A stretch of DNA of 64,000 nucleotides from Bolinopsis microptera. Lineage: Eukaryota > Ctenophora > Tentaculata > Lobata > Bolinopsidae. Location of the stretch: positions 15,164,983 to 15,228,982 of the forward strand of contig NC_087077.1 in NCBI RefSeq assembly GCF_026151205.1, read 5' to 3'. Under the pieces are notes generated by a model. The model had not been told where the DNA came from and did not search any database. It saw only the letters and a list, made by a program, of their open reading frames with translations. Shown one piece after another: positions 11,810 through 22,782 of this stretch. Position 1 is the stretch's first letter. Every line of letters starts with the position of its first letter. A program made the translations under genes and the position numbers.

Positions 11810-11990
11810 ACGGCCTCACTGAAACACTAACCGGAACCCCAACCCTAATAACAACCCTGAAGCAAACCGTAACCCTAACCACAATCCTAAATCTAACCTG
11901 AACCCTAAGGCTAAACAATCGAATTCGTGTTATACTAGCGTGTCACGTGACCAAAACAGTTTCTTGCTTATCGATCATCAGAGAAATAAT
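11810..11990. repeat. Telomere-like (CCCTAA)n-bearing dispersed repeat, copy A
   Basis: Degenerate aaccctaacc-type repeats (about 11830-11910) lead into a fixed flank. The flank contains ctaaacaatcgaattc and then gtcacgtgaccaaaac. The same arrangement of telomere-like repeats, the same flank and the same E-box-containing sequence recurs at 21.87-22.04 kb, so the two are copies of one repeat family. Confidence 0.8.
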
Positions 11991-11999
11991 ACATCGAAT

Positions 12000-12399
12000 G
12001 ACACTATTTTCATGCTCAGGGCCCTTTTGTAAAATTAAAAATCCTTGCCGAGTGATTTAGTGGGATCATCAGTCATAAACGAAGTAACTACAAGTAGAGT
12101 CAAGCTTGTAATAAAGTAAAGATCGGAGCGGATGGTCTAGTCACGGGGTACGAACGGTCAAGCTGATCAGGCTTATACCAAGTAAATAAAGTCCAATTAA
12201 TCGTCAAATAATACTCACACTGAAACGCTATTCATGTGACTCTAACAATACGAATATTTGTAGGAGTATCCCTTTCTTTCATCGGCCTCATGAAGCCAGT
12301 TAGTGATCACAATCTGACTAGGATTAGTCCAGTGCTGTCCCCTAAATAATATTACACTTACAGGATTAGATATTAGCTTTCCGGAATAGACATACAATA
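12000..12399. other. Spacer without recognisable content
   Basis: No supportable gene or repeat. It ends in the TA (12398-12399) that bounds the next transposon. Confidence 0.4.
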
Positions 12400-13499
12400 G
12401 ATGTGGATACTGGCGGGGAGGTGATAATTGTTTGTTTACATTAATAGTGAGCACATGTTAAGCAGGCTGAGGAGGTGATAATTGTTTGTTTACATTTTAG
12501 GTCGAGCACATGTTAAGCAGGCTGAGGAGGTGATACATATTTTGTATTATAGAAGGTTTGTAACACTTGTAACGCCTTCTTGTTACCCCCCTTTGAGGAC
12601 CCCGAATTATTTTCTGAACGAAAGCTCAAAAATAACCGAGAAATCGACCTTCTTATTAACTCATTTTGATGACTGTTTCTGACCTAAAATTGCACGAAAA
12701 ATCGATTTAGCTAGGTTTCAGAACCTATAAACACTTCCTTATCCCTCAAAATTGATGTTTTATAGTTAATACGACCAACAAGCAACATATATTTTGATCC
12801 TTCGGTTGTACTCATGACCTAGACAGTTAAGCTGAACCCGACAGATTGAGGCAATCCTCACCTTAACTGATCAAACTGGTACTAACACAATTTTCAGATA
12901 TAAATGTTCTTTGCGATACGTTTATTGCAGCTTTGCAACTTGAGTGAAGACCAGAGTACGAAAACACACAGCAGGTAAGCAACTCACTTTTGGTGACTGT
13001 TCCTCACGAACATTCTGATCCTGTAACATATGAACAGGGAGATCGTCTCCTTAACAAATCGAACAGGTACTATCACAATTTCCAGAGCACAGCATGATAA
13101 CAAAGTCAAAAGAAACACAATGAAGGTAGGTTACCAACACCACAATATAACAATCATACTGACAACTGAATTAAATGTATTCTGACGACGGGCAGCCCTG
13201 ATGTGCTCCGTGGTCCTCAACGAGCGACCACTTGTAATAGAGGTGTTATGTCATGTGACACCGATCCGTCCAATCACAAACAGGAAAAGTGAGCAGATCG
13301 ATGTCGTGTGTTTACTTTCCTTATCTTTATTTGACCCTCTGTTCACATTGTTATCTCTACCACATCTTGACTCGGCAAGGTTCGCGTGCAATATCTGCAC
13401 CGCGGTAAACACGCCATGATTACGTCATGAACTTGAAATAGTGTGATTGTTGTACACTTATATAACCGTGCCCATCGCCCACGTACATTACAAACTGTT

Positions 13500-13530
13500 G
13501 GGGGGGGGGGGTGGGGGCGGGGGATGGGGT
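13500..13530. repeat. G-rich tract in the left arm, mirrored as a longer C tract at 14321-14356
   Basis: A G run interrupted by T, C and A in the left arm corresponds to a C tract in the right arm whose uninterrupted part is about twice as long. The arms are otherwise nearly identical, so the homopolymer has changed length in one of them or has been mis-assembled. Confidence 0.85.
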
Positions 13531-13861
13531 TTAAGATAAACAACCGATCTTGATAGTGTGTTCGTCGCTCCTCCAACTGACTGTGATGCTTATCGTCCAG
13601 TCAGGAACAGAATAATAACATAATTTTTTAGTTATAGTATGTCTCGGCTGAACTGCGGAGATAAGTACAGTTTGCTGTAATATGTACAGTTTGCTGTAAT
13701 ATGTGGTCGCGATTATCAACTCAGTGGAATTCCAAATGATGAACTGTGCTTTAAGTTTACACCAACTGGAACCAAAGGAATATACCCATGAGTGCTCCCT
13801 AACTTAACTTGGACGGTAAGTGTTTGACAATAAAAACTAGGACACGAATTCTCTGACAAGA

Positions 13862-13981
13862 AATGTTAGCAGGTTTAAATAAAATATACCTGCAATTAGC
13901 AGATTTAAATAAAATATACCTGCAATTAGCAGGTTTAAATAAAATATACCTGCAATTAGCAGGTTTAAATAAAATATACCT
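13862..13981. repeat. 30-bp minisatellite, four units
   Basis: Four almost identical units of agcaggtttaaataaaatat plus acctgcaatt lie inside the loop region of the foldback transposon. Each unit starts and ends with the inverted pair gcaggt/acctgc, so each can form a small hairpin. Confidence 0.95.
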
Positions 13982-14041
13982 CCAACTGACTGTGGTGCTT
14001 ATCGTCCAGTCAGGAACAGAATAATAACATAATTTTTTATT

Positions 14042-14296
14042 TATTCAAGTAGCCCTGGTCATTTTAAAAAAATCGTTGTCGACCTCCCTTAAAAAAACAG
14101 GGTTCAAATTGACCAGTTGGGCGCACACGAATGCGATGTCGCTCAGATAAGGCAACATTTTCGCCACAACTTTGTTTCCCAAAATCTTGTACCGCTTCAG
14201 ATAGCCAATAGAGCGTTCCACGTGGATGCGGGCGATGCTGACTTTCCTACTGGCTGCTACTTCTTCCGGCGTGAACTGAGTCCAACACACTATCAA
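14042..14296 (-). pseudogene. C-terminal stub of a DDE (DDE_Tnp_4, IS4EU/ISL2EU-like) transposase
   Basis: About 83 codons encode FTPEEVAASRKVSIARIHVE followed by RSIGYLKRYKIL, then LPYLSDIAFVCAQLVNLNP and a stop. The ARIHVERxIGxLKxxxIL block and the following A-C-L-NLNP segment match the last catalytic-domain helix and C-terminus of DDE_Tnp_4 transposases. This block supplies the final Glu of the DDE triad (HVER). The N-terminal part is absent, and the stub abuts the inner end of the right terminal repeat. It identifies the parent superfamily of the foldback element. Confidence 0.8.
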
Positions 14297-15458
14297 GATC
14301 GGTTGTTTATCTTAAACCCCATCCCCCGCCCCCACCCCCCCCCCCCCCCCCCCCCCAACAGTTTGTAATGTACGTGGGCGATGGGCACGGTTATATAAGT
14401 GTACAACAATCACACTATTTCAAGTTCATGACGTAAACATGGCGTGTTTACCGCGGTGCAGATATTGCACGCGAACCTTGCCGAGTCAAGATGTGGTAGA
14501 GATAACAATGTGAACAGAGGGTCAAATAAAGATAAGGAAAGTAAACACACGATATCGATCCGCTCACTTTTCCTGTTTGTGATTGGACGGATCGGTGTCA
14601 CATGACATAACACCTCTATTACAAGTGGTCGCTCGTTGAGGACCACGGAGCACATCAGGGCTGCCCGTCGTCAGAATACATTTAATTCAGTTGTCAGTAT
14701 GATTGTTATATTGTGGTGTTGGTAACCTACCTTCATTGTGTTTCTTTTGACTTTGTTATCATGCTGTGCTCTGGAAATTGTGATAGTACCTGTTCGATTT
14801 GTTAAGGAGACGATCTCCCTGTTCATATGTTACAGGATCAGAATGTTCGTGAGGAACAGTCACCAAAAGTGAGTTGCTTACCTGCTGTGTGTTTTCGTAC
14901 TCTGGTCTTCACTCAAGTTGCAAAGCTGCAATAAACGTATCGCAAAGAACATTTATATCTGAAAATTGTGTTAGTACCAGTTTGATCAGTTAAGGTGAGG
15001 ATTGCCTCAATCTGTCGGGTTCAGCTTAACTGTCTAGGTCATGAGTAGAACCAAAGGATCAAAATATATGTTGCTTGTTGGTCGTATTAACTATAAAACA
15101 TCAATTTTGAGGGATAAGGAAGTGTTTATAGGTTCTGAAACCTAGCTAAATCGATTTTTCGTGCAATTTTAGGTCAGAAACAGTCATCAAAATGAGTTAA
15201 TAAGAAGGTCGATTTCTCGGTTATTTTTGAGCTTTCGTTCAGAAAATAATTCGGGGTCCTCAAAGGGGGGTAACAAGAAGGCGTTACAAGTGTTACAAAC
15301 CTTCTATAATACAAAATATGTATCACCTCCTCAGCCTGCTTAACATGTGCTCGACCTAAAATGTAAACAAACAATTATCACCTCCTCAGCCTGCTTAACA
15401 TGTGCTCACTATTAATGTAAACAAACAATTATCACCTCCCCGCCAGTATCCACATCTA

Positions 15459-16260
15459 TAGTTCAGAGAAATTTAACAGAAAAGCTCAACAGCAGTGTTT
15501 GAGGCATTGAAATTTGTGTCTTGGGAATCCGCTGAAGATTTGTGTCATACATTAAAAATGATTGAGCTAAAATCTTAAACCACTCATGAATCATGATATT
15601 CATTCTATCAATCTACGTCATAAGGTATCGAAATTTGTTTCTTAAGGTACACGGTCAACACGTACTCTAGTTCAACACGTACCAAAGTTTGGCAGGTAAG
15701 GGGTGATTTCTGGAGCTAACTTAAGTTGTCGAACTAGATCAGTGCGTTTCAAACTAAAGTACGTGAATAGTTTCTTGAGAAAATGTCTTAGATTTAAAAA
15801 AGTTTTGTGCTAAAGTGTGCTAAAAATGGTAAAAAGAACCGGTTCCGGTTACAAAATTGAAATCTGGTCCGGCTGAAAATCTAACCCGGTCACTGGTCAC
15901 AAGGGGCAAGCAAGTATTTCAGGGCTGAATGATCTTGCAGCTTTTGCAGCGTTAAGTAACAACAATATATTGCGTCACAAATATCATGACACCAGGGCCT
16001 ATCACGGTCATGTGATAAAAATATATATGTGTTACTTTAAGCGAGGGTACCAATATTATTGTGAGTGAGTGGATCTCCACTATTCACCGAGTACAATATA
16101 AACGAACAGCGATCATAGTTCGATCACAATGTGCGTGGCAGATTAACATAACACAGCTACATGAGAATTACTCCTGACAATCAATAACGATCATTGTTTC
16201 AACACGTTTTTTCAGGACTAATTTAAAAATTCATCAAGACTATAATTGTTGTCACAAAGG
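15459..16260. other. Spacer with one dispersed repeat
   Basis: No gene recognised. A segment with gcgagggtaccaatattatt at about 16040-16095 recurs with changes at about 18452-18520. Confidence 0.45.
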
Positions 16261-16356
16261 CTTTGTCACAAAGATTTTGTCACAAAGATTTTGTCACAAA
16301 TTGCATGTGGACAATGGAACAATTAAATCGCCGATTTTCAACACACTGTCTGGAAG

Positions 16357-16441
16357 ACACGTGGAACACACGTGGAACACACGTGGAACACACGTGGAAC
16401 ACACGTGGAACACACGTGGAACACACGTGGAACACACGTGG
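16357..16441. repeat. 11-bp minisatellite forming eight evenly spaced CACGTG E-boxes
   Basis: The unit gtggaacacac creates eight CACGTG hexamers starting at 16358, 16369, 16380, 16391, 16402, 16413, 16424 and 16435. The spacing is exactly 11 bp, about one helical turn. Apparent open frames through it (THVEHTWNTRG repeats) are artefacts of the repeat. Confidence 0.95.
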
Positions 16442-16449
16442 TGCAGCCC

Positions 16450-16505
16450 TCTGACGTCAGTAACACTTACACAACTATATAGTCGTGTAAGTGTTACTGT
16501 CATCA
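16450..16505. repeat. Hairpin with a CRE-like TGACGTCA at its foot
   Basis: cagtaacacttacac is followed after about 12 nt by gtgtaagtgttactg. The left foot contains the palindrome ctgacgtcag, matching the cAMP-response-element core. It lies directly after the E-box array. No adjacent gene is recognised. Confidence 0.7.
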
Positions 16506-16829
16506 GAGGTTTATCTGTTCAAGCTCAGAATAATCTACCAACTCCAATCTATTCTATTAAACAGCAGTACGTGGTACGGTTGTACATGGTACGGTTGTAT
16601 GTGGTACGGTTGGGGTCCCCCAACACCAGCACCACGTTGGTATTTTCACATTTAGACGTGAGTGGCCGGGAAATGAAATGAAATGAAATTAAATGAGGTA
16701 TTTATATCCCGCTCATATGATTAACCAACAACACAAGGAAGGTGGTTAACCATGTCAGAGCGGCTGACTGTGAGTGATGTGAGCAAATGTGTAAAAATGA
16801 ACAAGAGTATATAACTCAATATTAATATA

Positions 16830-17235
16830 AGACCAAGACAAAATTAAAACAACTTTTATTTCAAACCACACTAAACTGAAAAGAAGCAGAGACCATACAA
16901 TATATGTAGGTATAATAAAGGTTAGTACAGTGACATAGAAAGGTAGAGAACTTAGACATTAAATGGAGTGCGGTAAGAAATAAAAGCCAACTAGGTGTCT
17001 TGCAAAATGAAGACAAATGGAAAGAAAAAAACATCAAAACTGATTATATAAATGGTTCTTTAACATTCGCTTAAAGCAGTTGGTATCAGTAATACATCTC
17101 AACATCAGTGGAAGAGAGTTCCATGCAATCGGTGCATGGCTTGAGAAACGTCTGTAAATCCAACAAAATTCATCTAATATCATGGTAAGCCGTTCTTGCA
17201 GAGCTGCAACAAACCTTAAAGCGGTGAGGATCAAA
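16830..17235 (-). mobile_element. LINE ORF2 C-terminal fragment (CR1/L2/jockey type)
   Basis: Minus-strand codons at about 17037-17153 encode FSSHAPIAWNSLPLMLR followed by CITDTNCFKRMLKNHLY. This is the A(P)xxWNSLPxxLR...FKxxLKxHL signature near the C-terminus of many non-LTR reverse transcriptases. The upstream frame is unreadable, so only a 3' fragment remains. Confidence 0.75.
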
Positions 17236-17901
17236 TAAATGCCACTTAGTGATTACCGAGATATTGACAGCGGATGCGTTGCTTCTAAAACCCCAGTAGT
17301 GTGTTTTGTGTTTTGATCTGAATATTTTTAGGTTCGTCATTTATCGGGGTTTGTTTCTTAAGACAAATTATTGAGTGATATCAGGGAGCAGATTGGGGAA
17401 GTTAATGATTTGGTTTATGAGAATATACGGTGTGTTGAATACTACATATTATCCCTTAAAAAGTCGTGACTGATTGGTCGTTGAAACAGGTTTTTATCTG
17501 GTGCCATAAGGCAGTTTACTTATATGAATAATTTACAGAATATATTCATTAATGAAGACGATGGAGATTATAATCACCTCGGTGTGACATGTGACAGGGG
17601 TTGCTAGCACCGCTGCACCTTTTCTGAGATGACGCTGTTATTTAACTGTACAACTACTTATTATATTGTTACTTTGCTAATTAATGTAATTAAAGTTAAA
17701 CAACTTTTAACGTTTAAATCAGAAACGACATGCTGACTATGAGTATGGTAACATTCTACAAAAGACCGCAGCTTATTACGGCACGGATAGTAAGCTGCGA
17801 TTGATCAGGTCTTAATTGGGCTGCAATTCTTGACAGGCATATAATAGTATAATTACTCAATTTTAAATTAACAATATCTCATCGTAGAATATGATGCTCT
17901 C

Positions 17902-17977
17902 TTGTAGGTTTATAACCTACCAGGACGCGCGCCGAGTTGGACTCGTCGACAAATATTTTACGAGTATCACCCGTTAA
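17902..17977. mobile_element. Tiny insertion element (76 bp), copy 1, with a 9-bp target duplication
   Basis: The insert starts ttgtaggtttataacctacc (itself a hairpin) and ends tatcacccgttaa. It is flanked by gatgctctc on both sides (17893-17901 and 17978-17986). A second copy at 53495-53583 has an unrelated 8-bp duplication. No terminal inverted repeats, A tail or coding capacity are visible. Confidence 0.85.
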
Positions 17978-18029
17978 GATGCTCTCGTAAAGAGAATGCT
18001 TCCCGGAATCAGCATAATCAGTCATGAAT

Positions 18030-18364
18030 GATAATGAACAGTCACCAGAACAAAATGATGTGTCAAATGTGAATGAGAATCCACCTGGTCTCTAAACGTG
18101 GAATCAAGTGACAGAGTTGACATTAGATCCGTACTACGGGAATCGTACAGGAAGCCCAACAAACTGTCATATGATTACCCAATCAATTTTACTAACGCGA
18201 TAGACAAATTGCTCGAAAACTTCGTCATTTCAAATATGAAACATGGCTATGACTATGTTATAAGACCCAACGTATGTGTGCTGACTGTTGGCCCCCTCTA
18301 TAAGTCTATACACGTATTATATTTATTTTATATTAACTATACTGGACTCCCAATTTTGGGATAA
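18030..18364 (+). pseudogene. Unrecognised open-frame remnant
   Basis: A short frame from about 18023 starts MNDNEQSPEQNDVSN and stops after about 23 codons. A second frame (18098-18364) reads ESSDRVDIRSVLRESYRKPN and onwards. The composition looks protein-like, and it lies upstream of a LINE ORF2 remnant. It could be decayed ORF1/ORF2 sequence of that element. I recognise no domain and claim no function. Confidence 0.25.
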
Positions 18365-18627
18365 TATGTTTATTAGAATAATTTACTTTCTTAGATATTC
18401 AACAGGAGTGCATATTTTACGAACTTCGGCCATGCATACTGCAGACAAATTCTCAAGCGAGGGTACCAATACTATTGTGAGTAAGTGGATGTCATCTCCA
18501 TTATTCACAGAGTACATGGCACCCTTTTATATAATACCCGCAGGAAATCTCCGCACCAAAAGAAGATTTTACCTGGGGACCCCAGGCTATTATGTTCATA
18601 AACAATAAAGATTCGGCGGAATGACAG

Positions 18628-19055
18628 GCTACTACCAATACCAAAAGTTTTATGGAAGGGAGCGCTGCGGAGTATAAGTCATCAGAAAATGAGGGAAAGA
18701 TGGAGAACATTACCCAACACTCACTTTAAACGAGTATGGAGACACAAATTCGCCAGATCAATCCCGAAACTTGGCAAAGAGAGCACAAGAACAGCGATAC
18801 AATTCCTTACAGTTACTGGACATTGTGAACTAAACTATCACATCAATAAGTTCAAGCCGACAACGGTCCCTAAAACTTGTCCACACTGTCTCACGGAAGA
18901 GGAGACAATGAACCACTCTATTGTGCCCGAAGTGATCTTACCAACGAGGAGGATACTTTGACTCATTCTATCTTAGTGTGACAGACATATAATGGATAAG
19001 TTCTCGCTACCTAGGATCATCGGCTTCATACAAGCAACATGAAACGATTCCCGGT
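18628..19055 (+). mobile_element. LINE ORF2 post-RNase H C-terminal fragment
   Basis: The frame reads LPIPKVLWKGALRS, MRERWRTLPNTHFKRVW, IQFLTVTGHCELNYHINKFK and then CPHCLTEEETMNHS. After a frame break it continues FSLPRIIGFIQAT. The GHCxLNYHI...CPHCxxEEETxxH arrangement is the Cys/His motif that follows RNase H in several non-LTR ORF2 proteins, and FIxAT is the usual end. The start is truncated and the frame is broken near 18930. Confidence 0.78.
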
Positions 19056-20520
19056 CACCAAATACGGAGAAAACAAAGTTTAACTTTTTTCTCCACTAAT
19101 TAAAATTTTACCGGGGTAAGCACAGGGCTCCAATGCTCTATCTTACAGTCATTATCTTACGGTCATTATCTATCCAATAGTGATAATGACCACAGCCCCC
19201 TACCTCGCTACGCGTACGAAGAAGAAACACATACCTGTCGCAAGAAGGCCAGTTTACCTTATATTTGCTATTGAAGTTAATGCTTTTTAAAGGATTATTT
19301 TATAAAAACACCAATTTGGGGTTTAGTATTCTCTAGTGTTGGGCCATCCCTTGGGTTGTAGAGGTAGAGCTTATTTGACCGGACATTAAATGAACGAACA
19401 TAATTATGAACGGACATTAAAATGAACGCTCGAAGGCATTGATTAATTTTAATGCTTGGAAAAACAGTGAAGGGGGTATAATAGTATAAAGGGGAAATAG
19501 TATAGTGAGTATAACAGTCATGCTTGCCAGTAATGTGATGTAATTGTATTTATTAAATTATTAATAATTGTAACAATGTCGAAAAGACTGTCTACTGTTT
19601 ACACTGAATGCTTTTCGGATAACTTCAACAATTAACCATAATAATATAAAAGCGTAATTAGCTAAATTGATGCATGCTGTACAACCGCACGTAATGAATG
19701 GAATAACGTATAATTATTATGGTTAGATTCTGTTTTACAGGTCGTTGTAGTAAATTTTTTGCGGTTTTATATCATTTTATTATCAGTTTTATATAAAAAA
19801 ATAATATCGCTCTGGCAGTGGCATGACAGCGTTTCGAGGTGATTTGAAGGACATTAATTAGTCATGGTGGTTATTGCGGTGTATACTTCCGGTGGAATTT
19901 GGACAGAACTTTGTGTAACAAGAAAACAGAAATGCAGCCGCGCGGAGGATGGTTGCTCAACTTCCCGATCCATAATGGCGTCTCATATCATTACATTATA
20001 ATACATATATCACATTATTCCATATTCTCTATTGATAATTGATTAATATGAGAATCGTTTCTATTTCTATTTTCTATGGAACCCTATGCTTATGAATAGC
20101 CTATGAATAGCTTTTAATCAACTAACAAGTTAGGTAACCTTGATATTAATTAAGGTTACCTAACTTGTCGAGTTGTAATAGTGACCTTTATGGACACATG
20201 ACCAAATATTCAGCTGAACCCGGTTCTGGCATTTATAACTTATAATGTTCGGTGGTAAAAGTGCGACGAAGTATTTGCAAACAATTAACTGTTGCCACTG
20301 TAATCTTATAGTTTTAAAGTTAAATAAAGTTTAATCCCTCATGTTTTAATGATCAGATAAACAGGATTAAACAAAATTACTTCAGTGTCAGTGAACAAGT
20401 TAAATTGAAGAAGGAACTGACCGGATATTCGGCTTCAATATCCGGTTCGAACTAGTGGAGTGGGAGTGAGAGATTGAAAAGTCAGGAAATAAAGAGCAAT
20501 TTAAAGCCCTCATTGGATTG
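19056..20520. other. Gene-free spacer with a perfect hairpin
   Basis: Nothing coding is recognised. A perfect 17-bp-arm hairpin lies at 20125-20141 and 20152-20168 (acaagttaggtaacctt and its complement) with a 10-nt loop. Confidence 0.6.
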
Positions 20521-20540
20521 TCCAATAGCTGCTATTCGTA

Positions 20541-20654
20541 TTCAATATTACCCTATATAGTATATATAGCCTTTCTACATGATGCAACTGTCACTGTGTC
20601 TCGGCTGGAAATTTCTACTTCCAGTTTCAAAACTGAAACTACCACAACAAGAGA
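20541..20654. repeat. Dispersed repeat, about 110 bp (second copy at 22236-22345)
   Basis: Both copies contain tatatagcctttctac, aactgtcactgtgtctcgg and the segment ttccagtttcaaaactgaaa. They differ by short indels. Copy 1 ends exactly where the (GA)n tract begins, while copy 2 continues into unique sequence. Confidence 0.8.
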
Positions 20655-21869
<1,215 letters not shown>

Positions 21870-22038
21870 CGGTTTTACATAAACCCTAATCCCAACCCTA
21901 ACCCTAACCATAACATTAACCCCGAAGCTATCAATAACCCTTCCCACAACCCTAACCCTAACATGACACGAGCCCTAAACAATCGAATTCATGTTTTATT
22001 AGCCTGTCACGTGACCAAAACGGTTTTTTATCCATAAC
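21870..22038. repeat. Telomere-like (CCCTAA)n-bearing dispersed repeat, copy B
   Basis: Several aaccctaacc repeats at about 21883-21965 are followed by the same flank as copy A (ctaaacaatcgaattc, then gtcacgtgaccaaaac). The telomere-like units here are closer to perfect than in copy A. Confidence 0.8.
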
Positions 22039-22782
22039 GCTCTAGGGAAGCATTCGGAATCAGCGTCCAAAAATACACCAAATAGATAAATTTCATTGGG
22101 CCTTATCACAAGAATTTTCTTAAAATTTGGGCGAGCAATTTTGTAGAAGCGCATATTGTGTTATGCAAAGATTTAATTTCGGCACTACAATTTATAGCTT
22201 TCATTAAGTCTCATATACCTGCTATTTATATTTAATACCCCCTCATATAGCCTTTCTACGTGTACATGATGCTCAAGCAACTGTCACTGTGTCTCGGCGG
22301 GACAATTCTACTTCCAGTTTCAAAACTGAAACTACCGCAACAATACGCGATTCTTATCTTAAAGTTAAAGCCTAAAGGTAACATAACTTAAACAGTTTAA
22401 CGGTTTAAACGAAACGTAGCTTACCATAATGCAAATTATTTCAACCAAGTACGCTTAAACCAAATTCAACGTTATTAGCTAAGGATGATTCGTATTTAGA
22501 ATTAGAACCCAGAGCTTATGGCTAAGATTAATACACTCACAGTAGCAAGACTCAAGAGTAAGACGTTTCAATTAATCATCAAGGACAAAGGAGCAAACAT
22601 CGGTGCGGTCTGTTTGTCAAGAGTACTTTTATTCAATCATATTGCTCCAGCCACCTAAATTAGCCCAGTAGTACACCGGTAAAAACTTGTCCCGTTGATT
22701 AATTTGTCGAACCTACCCGCATTTTTCACCAATTCAAATTAATTAAATTCAGTTCAATTAAAATCGGGTTGATCATTTTTAT

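Larger units (their letters stand above)
12400..15456. mobile_element. Foldback DNA transposon, 3,057 bp with about 1.16 kb inverted arms
   Basis: The left arm (12400-13561) and right arm (14286-15456) are near-identical reverse complements beginning GATGTGGATACTGGCGGGGA, with TA directly outside both ends. Each arm carries subterminal direct repeats (aggtgataattgtttgttta). The centre (13562-14285) holds a 50-bp direct duplication at 13575 and 13980, a four-copy 30-bp minisatellite and a DDE transposase stub. The layout is that of a non-autonomous derivative of an IS4EU/ISL2EU-type transposon with very long terminal repeats. The identical 66-codon open frames at 12482-12682 and 15174-15374 are mirror images in the arms, without known motifs. 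Confidence 0.88.

Noticed and set aside
16263-16681. Histidine/threonine-rich repeat proteins on both strands
   Set aside because: They are products of the 11-bp E-box minisatellite; frames on both strands are open for the same reason.
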